Shown here in pieces: positions 6,922 to 16,805 of a stretch of DNA of 64,000 nt. The stretch is from positions 434,001 to 498,000 of the forward strand of contig CANMCX010000001.1 of NCBI GenBank assembly GCA_947496465.1, given 5' to 3'. The DNA is from Marinifilum_A sediminis (lineage in GTDB: Bacteria; Bacteroidota; Bacteroidia; Bacteroidales; Marinifilaceae). Below the pieces are notes generated by a model. It saw only the letters and a program-made list of their open reading frames with translations, ran no database searches and was not told where the DNA came from. The position numbers and the translations under genes were made by a program. Positions within the stretch are counted from its first letter, which is position 1, and each line of letters begins with the position of its first letter.

Positions 6922-9765
6922 ATGCTAAATAAGTTAAAATTTCGTACACGAGTGCTTGCCGGATTCGGACTTATTCTACTGTTCACGGTATCATTCCTCG
7001 TCCTCTCTATTTTCCAGGTAAAAAACCTCCGAAAAGAATCAGAATTTATTTATACTCACACTTATAAGGTAAGTAATAGTGTTCGAGATATCAATACACA
7101 TATCCAGATCATGGAAAGTGCCATGAAGGATATTTTGTTAGCCAACACTCAGGAAGAGTTCGATCAGGCCATTGATACCATTAATTTATACCACCTAAAG
7201 GTTGAAAATGAATTTGATACTGTTTTTAACAGATTTTTAGGCAATATAAGAGATGTAGGAGAAGCCCATCGTGCCTTTCTGGAATGGGAGGAAATAAGAA
7301 ATGATATAATCGACCTAAAAGTTAGCGGAAAAGAATTAAGCGCTAAAAAAATGGTTGATGGTGAAGCTGCCGAGCACTTAAACAAGCTAAATCAGAAAAC
7401 AAAGGTAATGACTGATTTTGCAGAGAGCAATGCCAATTTAAGCTATAAAGAAGCTACAGAAAAGCATCGCACCACTTTACTTTGGTTCACCATTGTTTCC
7501 GCTCTTATTATTGGGGTTAGTATTGCAATTACATTTATTGTTTCCGACAGTATTTCTCGTCCGATAAAAAAATACATTTACAAGGCTCAGGCAATATATC
7601 AGGGACATGGACACGGTTCAGGTAGAAGAATTAGCGAAGAAAACTTACTAAACCATTCTTTATCGGAATTAACTGAAACCTATACGAAGCTACAAAATGA
7701 AATAAGTGAACGTGAAAAAGGTGAGCAAACCATTCGTGAACAATATCAGGAAATTCATGAATATTCGGAGCAATTGAAAACCTTTAATGAGAAATTAGAA
7801 GAGCGTGTTGCCGAACGAACTACTGCCCTTGCTACCAGTGAGGAAAAATACAGAAATCTTATTAACGGAAGTACCGATATTATTTTGGTGAACGAATATT
7901 TGGGAGATGGAACTTCTAAATTAATTGAAGCCAATGATACAGCATGTATTCAATTGGGATATACAAGAAACGAAGTCTTGAACTTATCACTTGGCGATTT
8001 TATTGAAGATTTAAGTGAAGATTACGTTGTTGATTCTATCAAAAGATTAACAAGAGAAAAACAATTTACAAGTGAACAAGTTTTCGTTTCTAAATATGGT
8101 AAAAAAACGCCAATGGAAACCGTTAACCAACTTGTGACATTGCAAGGCAAACACGTGATATTATCAACAGCTCGTGATATTACAGAGAGAAAACATGCTC
8201 AACAAGCCATTGTTCAGAGTGAGCGTCGCTTGAAACAGATGATTTACAAATCTCCACTACCTGTAGTTATTACCGATGCCAATAGAGATATTGAATATTT
8301 TAACGACAAATTTATCGAGCAGTTCGGATATACATTAAATGATATCAGAACATCGGATGATTGGTACCAATCATGCTATCCAAATAAAGAGTATCGTGAT
8401 TTGGTCAAAAAGACCTGGAGTGATGCTGCAGAAAAAGCCAAATTAGAAAATACAGATATAGAGAAACAAGAATTTCACATCACAACCAAATCTGGAGAAG
8501 TTAGACACTGTGAATTCTTTATGGTGCCTTTAGACACCTCCTCAATGATTATTATAAACGATATCACCACTATTATAAACACGCAACAAGAACTTGTTAA
8601 ATCTAAGGAAAAGGCTGAAGAGAGTGATCGATTAAAATCGGCATTTCTGGCAAACATGTCGCATGAAATTCGAACACCAATGAATGGTATTATTGGTTTT
8701 GCCGACATGCTTCGAAAACCAGGTAAATCAGACGAGCAAAATAATGCTTATATCGATATTATTTACAAAAGCTCCAATCAACTTTTAAAAATTATCAATG
8801 ATATTCTGGATATCTCGAAACTAGATGCCGGACAAACAATAGTTAAGGAAACTCAGTGTTCTCTCAATGTAATTCTGGATGAATTACACATGCAATTCAG
8901 TAAAGATAATATTGCTGACGATGAGATTGAATTTAGAGTCCTAAAATCCTTACCAAATGAAAAAACAATGGTCATTACTGAGGAGAGAAAACTCCGACAG
9001 GTTTTATCCAACCTCTTAAGTAATGCATTTAAATTTACCTCTGCCGGATCCATTGAATTTGGTTACAAATTAATTGAAGACGACTTCCTTGAATTCTATG
9101 TAAAAGATACTGGAATAGGTATCCAAAAAGAGAAGCAAGATATTATTTTTGAACGCTTCCGTCAGGTTGAAGAATCGTTTACCAGAAAATATGGTGGAAC
9201 AGGTTTAGGACTTGCAATTTCGAAAGGATTCGTAGAGTTAATGGGTGGGAAAATTAGAATGGCTACAGTTGAAGATAAAGGAACTACATTCTTCTTTACA
9301 ATTCCATATAAGCCTGTAGGAGGTGAAAATCTTCCCGAGAAAAAGAAGCAACAAAAGAAAGGCTACAAATGGGACGACAAACTAATTCTTGTAGTAGAAG
9401 ATGACGAAACCAATTACAAATACATTGAAGCTGCTCTAAAGCCAACTAAAGTTAAAATACTACATACTATTTCGGGAAATAAAGCCATTGAATTAAGTTT
9501 AAGAAATCCAACTATCAATTTGGTTTTAATGGATCTAAGACTGCCTGATATAAATGGATTAGAAGCTACTCAGTCGATCAAGAAAATGAGATATAATTTG
9601 CCAATTATTGCCCAAACAGCTAATGCTTTCCGCGAAGACAGAAATAAGAGCATGGAAGCCGGATGTGATGATTTTATAGCTAAGCCTTTCGATGAGAAAA
9701 AACTTTTGGACACCATTAACAAATACTTTAAAAAAGGACGAAGAGGAGAAAAGGTAGAAGTTTAA
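6922..9765 (+). CDS. Hybrid sensor histidine kinase (membrane sensor, two PAS, receiver)
   Basis: The 947-residue protein has two membrane helices (about 13-33 and 186-208) flanking a helical extracytoplasmic domain of the CHASE3/four-helix-bundle type. A coiled coil and two PAS domains follow (about 308-425 and 435-550). The HisKA domain carries phospho-acceptor H581 in ANMSHEIRTP, the HATPase domain has DTGIGI and GGTGLGLAIS boxes, and a C-terminal receiver has phospho-acceptor D871. It is expected to autophosphorylate and pass phosphate to its own receiver. No output partner gene is adjacent, so the signal and target are unknown. It has its own candidate promoter. Its stop codon overlaps that of the convergent cyclase gene. 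Confidence 0.9.
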   Translation: MLNKLKFRTRVLAGFGLILLFTVSFLVLSIFQVKNLRKESEFIYTHTYKVSNSVRDINTHIQIMESAMKDILLANTQEEFDQAIDTINLYHLKVENEFDTVFNRFLGNIRDVGEAHRAFLEWEEIRNDIIDLKVSGKELSAKKMVDGEAAEHLNKLNQKTKVMTDFAESNANLSYKEATEKHRTTLLWFTIVSALIIGVSIAITFIVSDSISRPIKKYIYKAQAIYQGHGHGSGRRISEENLLNHSLSELTETYTKLQNEISEREKGEQTIREQYQEIHEYSEQLKTFNEKLEERVAERTTALATSEEKYRNLINGSTDIILVNEYLGDGTSKLIEANDTACIQLGYTRNEVLNLSLGDFIEDLSEDYVVDSIKRLTREKQFTSEQVFVSKYGKKTPMETVNQLVTLQGKHVILSTARDITERKHAQQAIVQSERRLKQMIYKSPLPVVITDANRDIEYFNDKFIEQFGYTLNDIRTSDDWYQSCYPNKEYRDLVKKTWSDAAEKAKLENTDIEKQEFHITTKSGEVRHCEFFMVPLDTSSMIIINDITTIINTQQELVKSKEKAEESDRLKSAFLANMSHEIRTPMNGIIGFADMLRKPGKSDEQNNAYIDIIYKSSNQLLKIINDILDISKLDAGQTIVKETQCSLNVILDELHMQFSKDNIADDEIEFRVLKSLPNEKTMVITEERKLRQVLSNLLSNAFKFTSAGSIEFGYKLIEDDFLEFYVKDTGIGIQKEKQDIIFERFRQVEESFTRKYGGTGLGLAISKGFVELMGGKIRMATVEDKGTTFFFTIPYKPVGGENLPEKKKQQKKGYKWDDKLILVVEDDETNYKYIEAALKPTKVKILHTISGNKAIELSLRNPTINLVLMDLRLPDINGLEATQSIKKMRYNLPIIAQTANAFREDRNKSMEAGCDDFIAKPFDEKKLLDTINKYFKKGRRGEKVEV

Positions 9766-10841
9766 TTAGAAGAAAATGTATATAAATTAGTTGATTGCTC
9801 CTTACCTGCAAGTAAAACTTTGGCAATAAAATTCACTTGTAGACTTAACTCATTTTTCTGTTTAAGCTCTTTCAATAAATCGCCCGAAACCAATAATCTA
9901 GAATTGTAATTATTGCATAAACCTTGAATTCGTGATGCTGTATTAATGGCGTCGCCATGATAAGCAATCTCAGATTTTAATTCACCGACTTCGGCAACCA
10001 TTACTTTGCCCGAATGTATTCCTGCTTTAAATACAGGAATCATACCATAATTCGTTTGATAATATTCCTTTTTCTTATCAATAGTTTCCAAAAAATCGTA
10101 AAATAATTTCACACATCTCAATTGTTCAATTCCCTTTTCTAATTTCCAGGTCAAAACAACCTCATCGCCCACAAATTGGTAGACCTCTGCATTATTCTTC
10201 ATCACTGATGAAGAGATATCTTTAAAACAATCCTGTATCAATCTGCTGTATTTGAAATGCCCTAATTTTTCTGCATAATAAGTTGATGATTTCAAATCCA
10301 TAAATAAAAAAATCCGCTCTTCTTCTTTAGGCTTATAGTATCTGCCTAATAAAAATTTAATTAGAATTCCCTTTCCTAGTTTCTTATCAATATCATGAAA
10401 AATTTCGATTAAAGTGCCAACAATAAAGAAATAGATTAATATTGTATAGAATAATTGTGAGTTATAAAGATCTATTAATTGAGAGAAGTTTTGTGGAAAA
10501 TCAGAAAAAGTAAATAAACCTCCTAAATTATACATACTGTAAATTAGCAAATATGCACTTGAAATATTTACCAGAACACTAAGTAGTATTGATAGAAAAA
10601 AAAGAGGTATATGAGCTTTTAGTTTTTGAGCAATTTTGAAAATTGTCCCCCAAATAAAACCAGCAATTACGCCAGATAACATTGTACTATTAATATGCTC
10701 TAATTGCATAATTGACAGCGAACTATACTGATTCATCTGAAATGTCAGCAGAAAGAAGAATGCGATCATCCATGTTAGGGTGATCGTAAAATAATACCCT
10801 AAAATAGTACAAGGTTTTATACCAATCTTATTTTTCCCCAT
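9762..10841 (-). CDS. Membrane-bound class III adenylate/guanylate cyclase
   Basis: The 359-residue protein has four predicted membrane helices (about 16-34, 51-70, 81-103, 130-150) followed by a class III cyclase catalytic domain. The metal-binding aspartates are present as D182 (FMDLKSS) and D226 (FVGDEV), and the transition-state pair as N300 and R304 (GDAINTASR), so it should be active. It would make cAMP or cGMP; specificity is not readable with confidence. It is the last gene of the tetR-RND-TolC operon and overlaps the preceding small gene by 14 bases, which suggests coupled translation. Linking a cyclase to an efflux pump is unusual. Confidence 0.87.
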   Translation of the reverse strand: MGKNKIGIKPCTILGYYFTITLTWMIAFFFLLTFQMNQYSSLSIMQLEHINSTMLSGVIAGFIWGTIFKIAQKLKAHIPLFFLSILLSVLVNISSAYLLIYSMYNLGGLFTFSDFPQNFSQLIDLYNSQLFYTILIYFFIVGTLIEIFHDIDKKLGKGILIKFLLGRYYKPKEEERIFLFMDLKSSTYYAEKLGHFKYSRLIQDCFKDISSSVMKNNAEVYQFVGDEVVLTWKLEKGIEQLRCVKLFYDFLETIDKKKEYYQTNYGMIPVFKAGIHSGKVMVAEVGELKSEIAYHGDAINTASRIQGLCNNYNSRLLVSGDLLKELKQKNELSLQVNFIAKVLLAGKEQSTNLYTFSSN

Positions 10842-11109
10842 GCTGATTGATATATTCTACAAGCTCTTCAATCTCATTTTCTGTTGTTATCACATAATCC
10901 TGATTTACCTTCAATCTATAAAGATGGTTCTCCAACAATCGTAGATTATCATTCGTTTGTTCAATTAACTTTGATAAGGCAAATTGATACAAATTATTAC
11001 GCTGATCTTTTTCGCTAACATCCATAATATCCTTATTAAGGAGTGACCGAATCAAAAATCGTTGCACCACCAACAATTCCATCCTACTGGTTGATTCGGT
11101 CACTTCCAT
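10828..11109 (-). CDS. Small helical protein of unknown function in efflux operon
   Basis: I do not recognise a family for this 93-residue protein. It is charged, without membrane segment or signal peptide, and looks entirely helical. The second half (about residues 45-90) has heptad-like leucine spacing compatible with a coiled coil. It starts four bases after the tolC-like stop codon and its end overlaps the cyclase start by 14 bases, so it is almost certainly cotranscribed and perhaps works with the cyclase. An internal methionine at residue 10 is an alternative start. The position between pump and cyclase is the main clue; a regulatory or scaffold role would be inference. Confidence 0.65.
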   Translation of the reverse strand: MEVTESTSRMELLVVQRFLIRSLLNKDIMDVSEKDQRNNLYQFALSKLIEQTNDNLRLLENHLYRLKVNQDYVITTENEIEELVEYINQHGEK

Positions 11110-11113
11110 CCCA

Positions 11114-12490
11114 CTATTTTGCTAATTCTCCAATTGATTTTTGAAAGCTAACCTCTTTCAATTTGTAATTGATTTTGGAATCTATTAACTCACTATGAGC
11201 ATTCTGCCAAAATGCTTGTGCATCTAAAAGTTCTGTGGTATTCGCTAAACCTTCGTAGAAACTATTTTGGGTCAACTCAACATTTTCATTTGCTTGATTC
11301 ATTGAAACTTTAGCCAATTCTATTTGCTGCAAAGCTTCTTGTAAATTGAAATAACTTTGTTGAACTTCAAGTTTTATTAAGTCTTTTGTTCTATCCAATT
11401 CCAATTCTGTTTGCTTTGATCGAAATTTATCTGCTGCAACTTTATGCTTACGTTCCTGCCAATGAAAAATAGGAACTGATAAACTTGCCTTAACAGCAAA
11501 CATCTTTGAAGATCCTATCAGATTCTCAATCTTACTTGTATATCCATATGATGCTCCAACACCCAATTGTGGAAGATAATCCGCACGTGTACTCTTAATT
11601 TGTTCCTTAGATATTTTCACCTGATTATCAAGCATTAACAATTCGGGTCGCTGCACTAATGCCTTTTGCATGTAATCCGCGTCAACATTATTTTGATCTA
11701 TTGATATGGTAGTATCAATGGCTACAACATTTGTCATTATTTCTTTCCCAATTACTTGACAAAGTGCCATTTTAGATAAAACAAGTGCATTCTGAGCTCG
11801 AAATAAATCTAATTTTGCTTGATTTAATTGTACCTGCGCTTTTAACAGTTCATTTTTAGTAGTGATTTCCAATTCAAAAGCATTTTGAAGATCACGAACC
11901 AACGCTGATAACATTTTTGTGTACTTATCTGCTAAAACAACTTTCTCCTTAACCGATACTAAATTCCAGTATGCCTGATCAGTCTCTAGTAACACATCCG
12001 ATGATTGTAAATCTTTGTTGTAAGAAGAAATTTGAGCTCCCATTTGGCTCATGTGATAGGAACTTCTTATTTTTCCGCCAAAATAAATTGGTTGAGAAAC
12101 ATTCAGATTTGCAGAATAGTAATCTATATTTCCCATTTTTATATCCAAACCTGGAAAATAAACATTGCTTGTACCAGAATAAATACCTTGTCTGGCTTCA
12201 GTCAAACTGTTTGCTGTTGGTAAAAACGATCCCGGCATTTTTAGATCATCAATATCATGATAAAAGTTATAGGATGCACTTGCTGAAAAATTTGGCAAAA
12301 AATGAGTGTAAGCGAATTTTACGTTCGCATTACTTTCCCCTATCATTTCATCGGCAATTTTTATTTTCTGATTGTATTCCAATGCCAAATTCCTACTCTC
12401 TTTTAAAGAGAGTTTTTCCTGACCTATTGCATGTGTTGTTATTAAAACACAAAGCAATAAACTATATATATTTTTCATTGATTTTCTCAA
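11114..12490 (-). CDS. TolC-family outer-membrane efflux protein
   Basis: This 458-residue protein is the outer-membrane channel of a tripartite RND efflux system. It has a signal peptide (about residues 1-23, ending near THAIGQ) and two repeats of the long alpha-helical OEP domain with typical LxxARxxxxx and NELLxAQVQLNQAK patterns. The length matches the family. It has no N-terminal lipobox cysteine, so it is of the TolC rather than the lipidated OprM type. It lies six bases downstream of the RND pump gene in the same operon and would complete the pump with the adaptor at 15550-16629. Confidence 0.9.
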   Translation of the reverse strand: MRKSMKNIYSLLLCVLITTHAIGQEKLSLKESRNLALEYNQKIKIADEMIGESNANVKFAYTHFLPNFSASASYNFYHDIDDLKMPGSFLPTANSLTEARQGIYSGTSNVYFPGLDIKMGNIDYYSANLNVSQPIYFGGKIRSSYHMSQMGAQISSYNKDLQSSDVLLETDQAYWNLVSVKEKVVLADKYTKMLSALVRDLQNAFELEITTKNELLKAQVQLNQAKLDLFRAQNALVLSKMALCQVIGKEIMTNVVAIDTTISIDQNNVDADYMQKALVQRPELLMLDNQVKISKEQIKSTRADYLPQLGVGASYGYTSKIENLIGSSKMFAVKASLSVPIFHWQERKHKVAADKFRSKQTELELDRTKDLIKLEVQQSYFNLQEALQQIELAKVSMNQANENVELTQNSFYEGLANTTELLDAQAFWQNAHSELIDSKINYKLKEVSFQKSIGELAK

Positions 12491-12496
12491 AACCGT

Positions 12497-15400
12497 TTAT
12501 AAATCCATTATATTTTTTGTAGAAACTTTGTAAAATGTTGCGTATAGTACAGGAATAATTATTAGTGTAATTACCGAACCTATAAGTAAACCAAACATGA
12601 TAGCAACTGCCATACCTCCAAATAATTCATCAGAAATCAATGGTATCATTCCTAAAATAGTTGTAAAAGATGCCATAATTACCGGTCGCATTCTCGACAC
12701 TGCAGAATCAACAATAGCCATTAGCACATCCTTGCCTTCTTTAATTTCCAAATTGATTTGATCCAGAAGTACAACAGCATTTTTAATCATCATTCCCATC
12801 AATCCTAAAGTTCCAAGCACTGGCATAAATCCAAATGGTTTTCCGGTTAACCATAAGCCATAGCTTACACCAATAAAAGCCAAAGGAAGAATACTGAAAA
12901 TAATTATTGGTTGTCTAAAATTATTGAATAGCATCATGATTATAATTACCATCAACAGGAATGCCAAAGGCAAAAATTTATTGATATTATTATTCGCATC
13001 TAAACTATCCTTATGCTCTCCAAGCCATTCAAAATCGTATCCCTCTGGCAAAGGAATTGCCTCAATCTTTTCGTGTATTTTTGAAAATACATCTGGAGCA
13101 TTATAACCTTTGGCAGGATCACATTGAGCCATGATTGCTCTACGGCGATCGTAACGTAAAATCATTGGATCCTCAAATTCAATATCAATATCAGAAACCA
13201 CCTGACGCAAAGGAATACTATTTGCAACATTGCCCCAAACCGGTGTATTCTCCAATGCTTCAATATAATTTTTCTTATTTGTTTTTGTTTTTAAAACAAT
13301 TGGCAACATATCATCAGCCTGATAAAATAACCCAATTGTTAAACCATCCGTTGCACAAGCCAATGCGTTGGAAACATCCGAACGAGAAATATTCGTTAGG
13401 CGTGATTGAGCTTGAGAAAAATGCGGATTCCAAACCTTTACCTTATTTTTCCAATTGTTTGTTACTTTAACTGCAGTAGGTTCAGCAAGCATTATTTGCT
13501 CTGCTTGTTCTGATAAATCACGTAACACTTCCGGATCTGGACCCGAAAACTTTGCCTCGATCATATATTCAGCAAAAATTGGTGAATAGTACTTTACTCT
13601 GCAACGTGCCCAAGAATAATTTTCATCTACATATTTTTGCAACTCTTTACCAAATCGCTTTGTTGTCTCGTAATCTTTCGTATCAATAATCAGTTCTCCA
13701 TAATTGGTTTTGTTTATTGTAAAAGGTCTGACCAATGTATACCGAGCTGGTGTAGCCCCTAAACTAGTTGTAACATTCAAAACTTCCTCTTGAGTTAATA
13801 AATAGCTTTCTAATTCGCTCAAATCTTTCTCAATATTTTCGATATCCGCTCCTGTAGGTAAATAATACTCTACAATAAACTGATTATATTCAAGGTTAGG
13901 CATAAACAGCTGCTTCACATTTTTAAACACAAAAATAGAAGACACGAAAACCAATATGGTTAAGCCTATAATAACTGATTTGTGACGCAAAGAGAATTTA
14001 ACAAAATGACGAAATTTTTGATAAAATTGACCGGAATAAGGATCTGAGTTCTCATTCTCATCTTTGCTGTATTTTTTACCTCGAAGAAAAAGATGACAGA
14101 AATATGGAGTTTGAGTTAATGCCAAAATCCAACTAATAAAAAGAGAAATCGCAATGACCTGAAAAAGACTTGCACAAAATTCACCCGTGCTATCAGGTGA
14201 CAAATAAATAGGTAAAAAGGCCAAAATCGCAACTAAGGTGGCTCCCAATAATGGCATGGCGGTTTGTTTAGTAGTATTGATCATTGCCTGATCACGACGA
14301 ACACCTTTTTTCAGGTCAATCAAAATTCCATCCGCAATTACAATGGCATTATCAACTAGCATTCCCATTGCAATAATAATGGCTGCTAAACTTACCCTTT
14401 GCAATGCAATATCGAATCCTAACATTACGACAAAAGTGGCTAATATGGTAAATATAAGCCCGCTACCTATCAACAATCCAGTTCTAAATCCCATTGCTAT
14501 TAATAATACTACCACAACAATTAAAACCGATTCTATTAAATTAACCATAAACTGGCTAATGGCAACACTTACTCTTTCTGGCTGATAAAAAACTCTATTT
14601 ATATTTATACCTACAGGAATATTTGCTTTTAAAACATCAATTCTATTTTGAATACGTTCTCCTAACTCAATAACATTCCCACCTTTTTCCATAGCAATGG
14701 CCAAACCTATTGCAGGAACTTGGTTATATTTCATTTTGTTAGTATAAGGAGTTACATAATCCTTTTTAATACTAGCAATATCTTTAAGATATACAGAAGT
14801 TTCACCTCTTCCTGAAACCAATATATTCTTTAGATCTTCAAGCTCATGAAAACTTCCTTCCGAGGCGATTCGAACCCGATTACTTCCTACCTTAAAAGTC
14901 CCTGGATCAACTACTTTATTTTGACTATTTAAAATTTCAATAACTTTGTAGGGATGCACACCTAAAAATGCCATTTTCTCTTGCGACAATTCAATATTTA
15001 CGCAAGCTCTTTGTTCTCCATATAATTCAATCCTCTTAACTCCATCAACCAATAAAAGTTCTCGTTTCATATAACGAGCATAATCCTGAATCTCATCGTC
15101 ATGAAAACCATCTCCACTTAATGCGAGAAAAATACCATATACATCACCAAAATCATCTACGACCATTGGATGAGATGCATCTTGAGGTAAATAAGCACTA
15201 ATATCATTTACTTTTCGACGTAAAATATCCCAAACTTGTGGCAGTTCTTTTGTTACAACAGAAGATTTAATATTCACTGTAATCTCAGAATATCCGGCTA
15301 AAGATCTTGATTCTATGAAGTCAATATTATCCATCGCCTGAATTGCAGTTTCCAGAATATCGGTTACCCTAAGCTCTACCTCATGAGGAGAAGCTCCAGG

Positions 15401-15553
15401 ATAACTAGTCATAATCACTGCTTGTTTTACACTAATTTCAGCATCTTCAAGCTTTGACATATTTAAAAATGCACCAACCCCACCAAAAAGAATAGCTATT
15501 AAAACAAATAGCAATACTTTCCGCTGCTTTAAAACAGCTTCTGTAAAACTCAT
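12497..15553 (-). CDS. RND-family efflux transporter permease (AcrB/MdtB-like)
   Basis: The 1018-residue inner-membrane pump has the RND layout: one N-terminal helix, a large periplasmic loop, six helices, a second large loop and five more helices. Family motifs are visible, including the N-terminal FGGVGAFLNMSKLEDAE region, AIIIAMGMLVDNAIVIADGI in helix 4, and GLMGMMIKNAVVLLDQI in the second half. It is closer to the AcrB/MdtBC-type hydrophobe exporters than to heavy-metal CusA types, since I see no methionine pair characteristic of CusA. It overlaps the adaptor gene by four bases and would be driven by the proton gradient. The substrate is unknown. Confidence 0.93.
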   Translation of the reverse strand: MSFTEAVLKQRKVLLFVLIAILFGGVGAFLNMSKLEDAEISVKQAVIMTSYPGASPHEVELRVTDILETAIQAMDNIDFIESRSLAGYSEITVNIKSSVVTKELPQVWDILRRKVNDISAYLPQDASHPMVVDDFGDVYGIFLALSGDGFHDDEIQDYARYMKRELLLVDGVKRIELYGEQRACVNIELSQEKMAFLGVHPYKVIEILNSQNKVVDPGTFKVGSNRVRIASEGSFHELEDLKNILVSGRGETSVYLKDIASIKKDYVTPYTNKMKYNQVPAIGLAIAMEKGGNVIELGERIQNRIDVLKANIPVGININRVFYQPERVSVAISQFMVNLIESVLIVVVVLLIAMGFRTGLLIGSGLIFTILATFVVMLGFDIALQRVSLAAIIIAMGMLVDNAIVIADGILIDLKKGVRRDQAMINTTKQTAMPLLGATLVAILAFLPIYLSPDSTGEFCASLFQVIAISLFISWILALTQTPYFCHLFLRGKKYSKDENENSDPYSGQFYQKFRHFVKFSLRHKSVIIGLTILVFVSSIFVFKNVKQLFMPNLEYNQFIVEYYLPTGADIENIEKDLSELESYLLTQEEVLNVTTSLGATPARYTLVRPFTINKTNYGELIIDTKDYETTKRFGKELQKYVDENYSWARCRVKYYSPIFAEYMIEAKFSGPDPEVLRDLSEQAEQIMLAEPTAVKVTNNWKNKVKVWNPHFSQAQSRLTNISRSDVSNALACATDGLTIGLFYQADDMLPIVLKTKTNKKNYIEALENTPVWGNVANSIPLRQVVSDIDIEFEDPMILRYDRRRAIMAQCDPAKGYNAPDVFSKIHEKIEAIPLPEGYDFEWLGEHKDSLDANNNINKFLPLAFLLMVIIIMMLFNNFRQPIIIFSILPLAFIGVSYGLWLTGKPFGFMPVLGTLGLMGMMIKNAVVLLDQINLEIKEGKDVLMAIVDSAVSRMRPVIMASFTTILGMIPLISDELFGGMAVAIMFGLLIGSVITLIIIPVLYATFYKVSTKNIMDL

Positions 15554-16629
15554 AACTGTCCTCCTATGTTCGAATTAGCTTTCTTACTTAACATTTTCAC
15601 CTTTTGTCCCTCACGTAAACTATGAACACCTGCTGATACAATTAAATCACCATTTTTAATTCCACTCTCAATATTGATCATTCCATTAGAATCAAAATCT
15701 TTAAGGCGAACAACTTTCTCCTTCACACACATGTTTGTATTGTCGTAAATCCATACATACGACTTCCCTTTTTTATTAAACACAGCTTCTACAGGAACTT
15801 TACATGTGGTGCTGAAATTACTAGCCAACTTTGTTTCAATACTCGCCACCATACCTGGAACTATTTGAAATCCTTGACGATCAATTTCAAGTCTCATTCT
15901 AAAGAAATTATCACCGTTAGGTTTTTGCTCTATTTCAATTAGCTTTAAATCAAAATCAATACCTGGAAAATTTTCAAACTTTGCGGTATATCCAACAAAT
16001 GATTTCTTTTGTAAAAAATCATTTTCACTTAATGAAACTGCAATCTCTAGACTATTTAAATCAAGCAATGACACAATAGGTTGACCAGCACCAACTTTCT
16101 CATAATTTTCAGCATACATAGCTTGTACATAACCCGAAAATGGAGCATAAATTTTGGTGTCTTTTAATGCATTTTCCGCAGCTGATTTCTGTGCTTTAGC
16201 CAACTTAAATACTGCTTGCATTTGATCAAAAACACTTTTCGAAGTACTTTTCTTTTGGTATAATACTGCATATCTCTCTGCCTGTAACTTTGCATTATCA
16301 AACTGAGCACATGCTGCTTCCAATTGCACAAGATAATCGCGCTCATTAACTGCTGCAATTAACTCTCCTTTTTTCACAAACTGTCCTTGATCTACATTTA
16401 AACCAACCAGAGGACCAGGGATTTGGAAAGCTAATTTTACCTCTCTGGATTCTTTTACCAATCCTGTAAATACTTTAACAGCTGAGTTTCCATTTGAATT
16501 GCCAACCTTAAAAATCTTGACCGGTTGAATCAGTTCTACTTTTGTATTCGGCTCTTTTTTGCACGAAATGAATCCTGTAGCAAAAATTCCTAACAGGAGC
16601 ACTAATTTTGAGATTTTTTTTGTAGTCAT
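15550..16629 (-). CDS. RND efflux periplasmic adaptor lipoprotein
   Basis: The 359-residue adaptor (membrane fusion protein) starts with a lipoprotein signal peptide; cysteine C22 in GFISC is the lipidation site. It has a biotinyl-lipoyl-like half motif (LNVDQGQFVKKGELIA), an alpha-helical hairpin (about 95-150), the returning lipoyl half (IYAPFSGYVQAMYAENYEKVGAGQPI) and beta-barrel domains. It bridges the RND pump (four-base overlap downstream) and the TolC protein. A 19-base palindrome sits 13 bases upstream of the ATG, and a second larger palindrome lies about 100 bases upstream. Both are candidate sites for the TetR regulator encoded just before it. Confidence 0.92.
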   Translation of the reverse strand: MTTKKISKLVLLLGIFATGFISCKKEPNTKVELIQPVKIFKVGNSNGNSAVKVFTGLVKESREVKLAFQIPGPLVGLNVDQGQFVKKGELIAAVNERDYLVQLEAACAQFDNAKLQAERYAVLYQKKSTSKSVFDQMQAVFKLAKAQKSAAENALKDTKIYAPFSGYVQAMYAENYEKVGAGQPIVSLLDLNSLEIAVSLSENDFLQKKSFVGYTAKFENFPGIDFDLKLIEIEQKPNGDNFFRMRLEIDRQGFQIVPGMVASIETKLASNFSTTCKVPVEAVFNKKGKSYVWIYDNTNMCVKEKVVRLKDFDSNGMINIESGIKNGDLIVSAGVHSLREGQKVKMLSKKANSNIGGQL

Positions 16630-16641
16630 TTCAAATTCTTT

Positions 16642-16660
16642 ATGAACTATATAAGTTCAT
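16642..16660. promoter_or_regulatory. Palindromic operator candidate next to the adaptor start
   Basis: ATGAACT (16642-16648), five bases, AGTTCAT (16654-16660) form a perfect inverted repeat 13 bases upstream of the adaptor ATG. Its 7-5-7 architecture is the same as that of the repeat at 16725-16747, as expected for sites of one dimeric regulator. Confidence 0.55.
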
Positions 16661-16724
16661 TTGGTTCATTTTTAAATCAAAAAATACAGAAGTACCTCTA
16701 CTTCCTTAACTTCTTCTATAATTA

Positions 16725-16747
16725 ATATAGACTATTCAAGTCTATAT
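16725..16747. promoter_or_regulatory. Second palindromic operator candidate of the efflux operon
   Basis: ATATAGACT (16725-16733), five bases, AGTCTATAT (16739-16747) form a 9-5-9 perfect inverted repeat in the gap between tetR and the adaptor gene. TetR-family dimers typically bind sites of this size. Confidence 0.55.
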
Positions 16748-16762
16748 AGTTCATGTTTGAGC

Positions 16763-16795
16763 GAAAATAAGAATGAAACCTATTAATTTCATTCT
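16763..16795 (-). terminator. Terminator after tetR
   Basis: Read on the minus strand, AGAATGAAA and TTTCATTCT (16787-16795 and 16770-16778) form a 9-base stem with an 8-base loop, followed by TATTTTCG. It lies 11 bases after the tetR stop and suggests the efflux genes also have their own promoter. Confidence 0.6.
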
Positions 16796-16805
16796 CACAT
16801 CTTAA

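Noticed and set aside
11971..12522. 183-codon plus-strand frame opposite tolC and the pump gene
   Set aside because: Shadow of two well-supported genes; composition is random-like, with no motif and no promoter.
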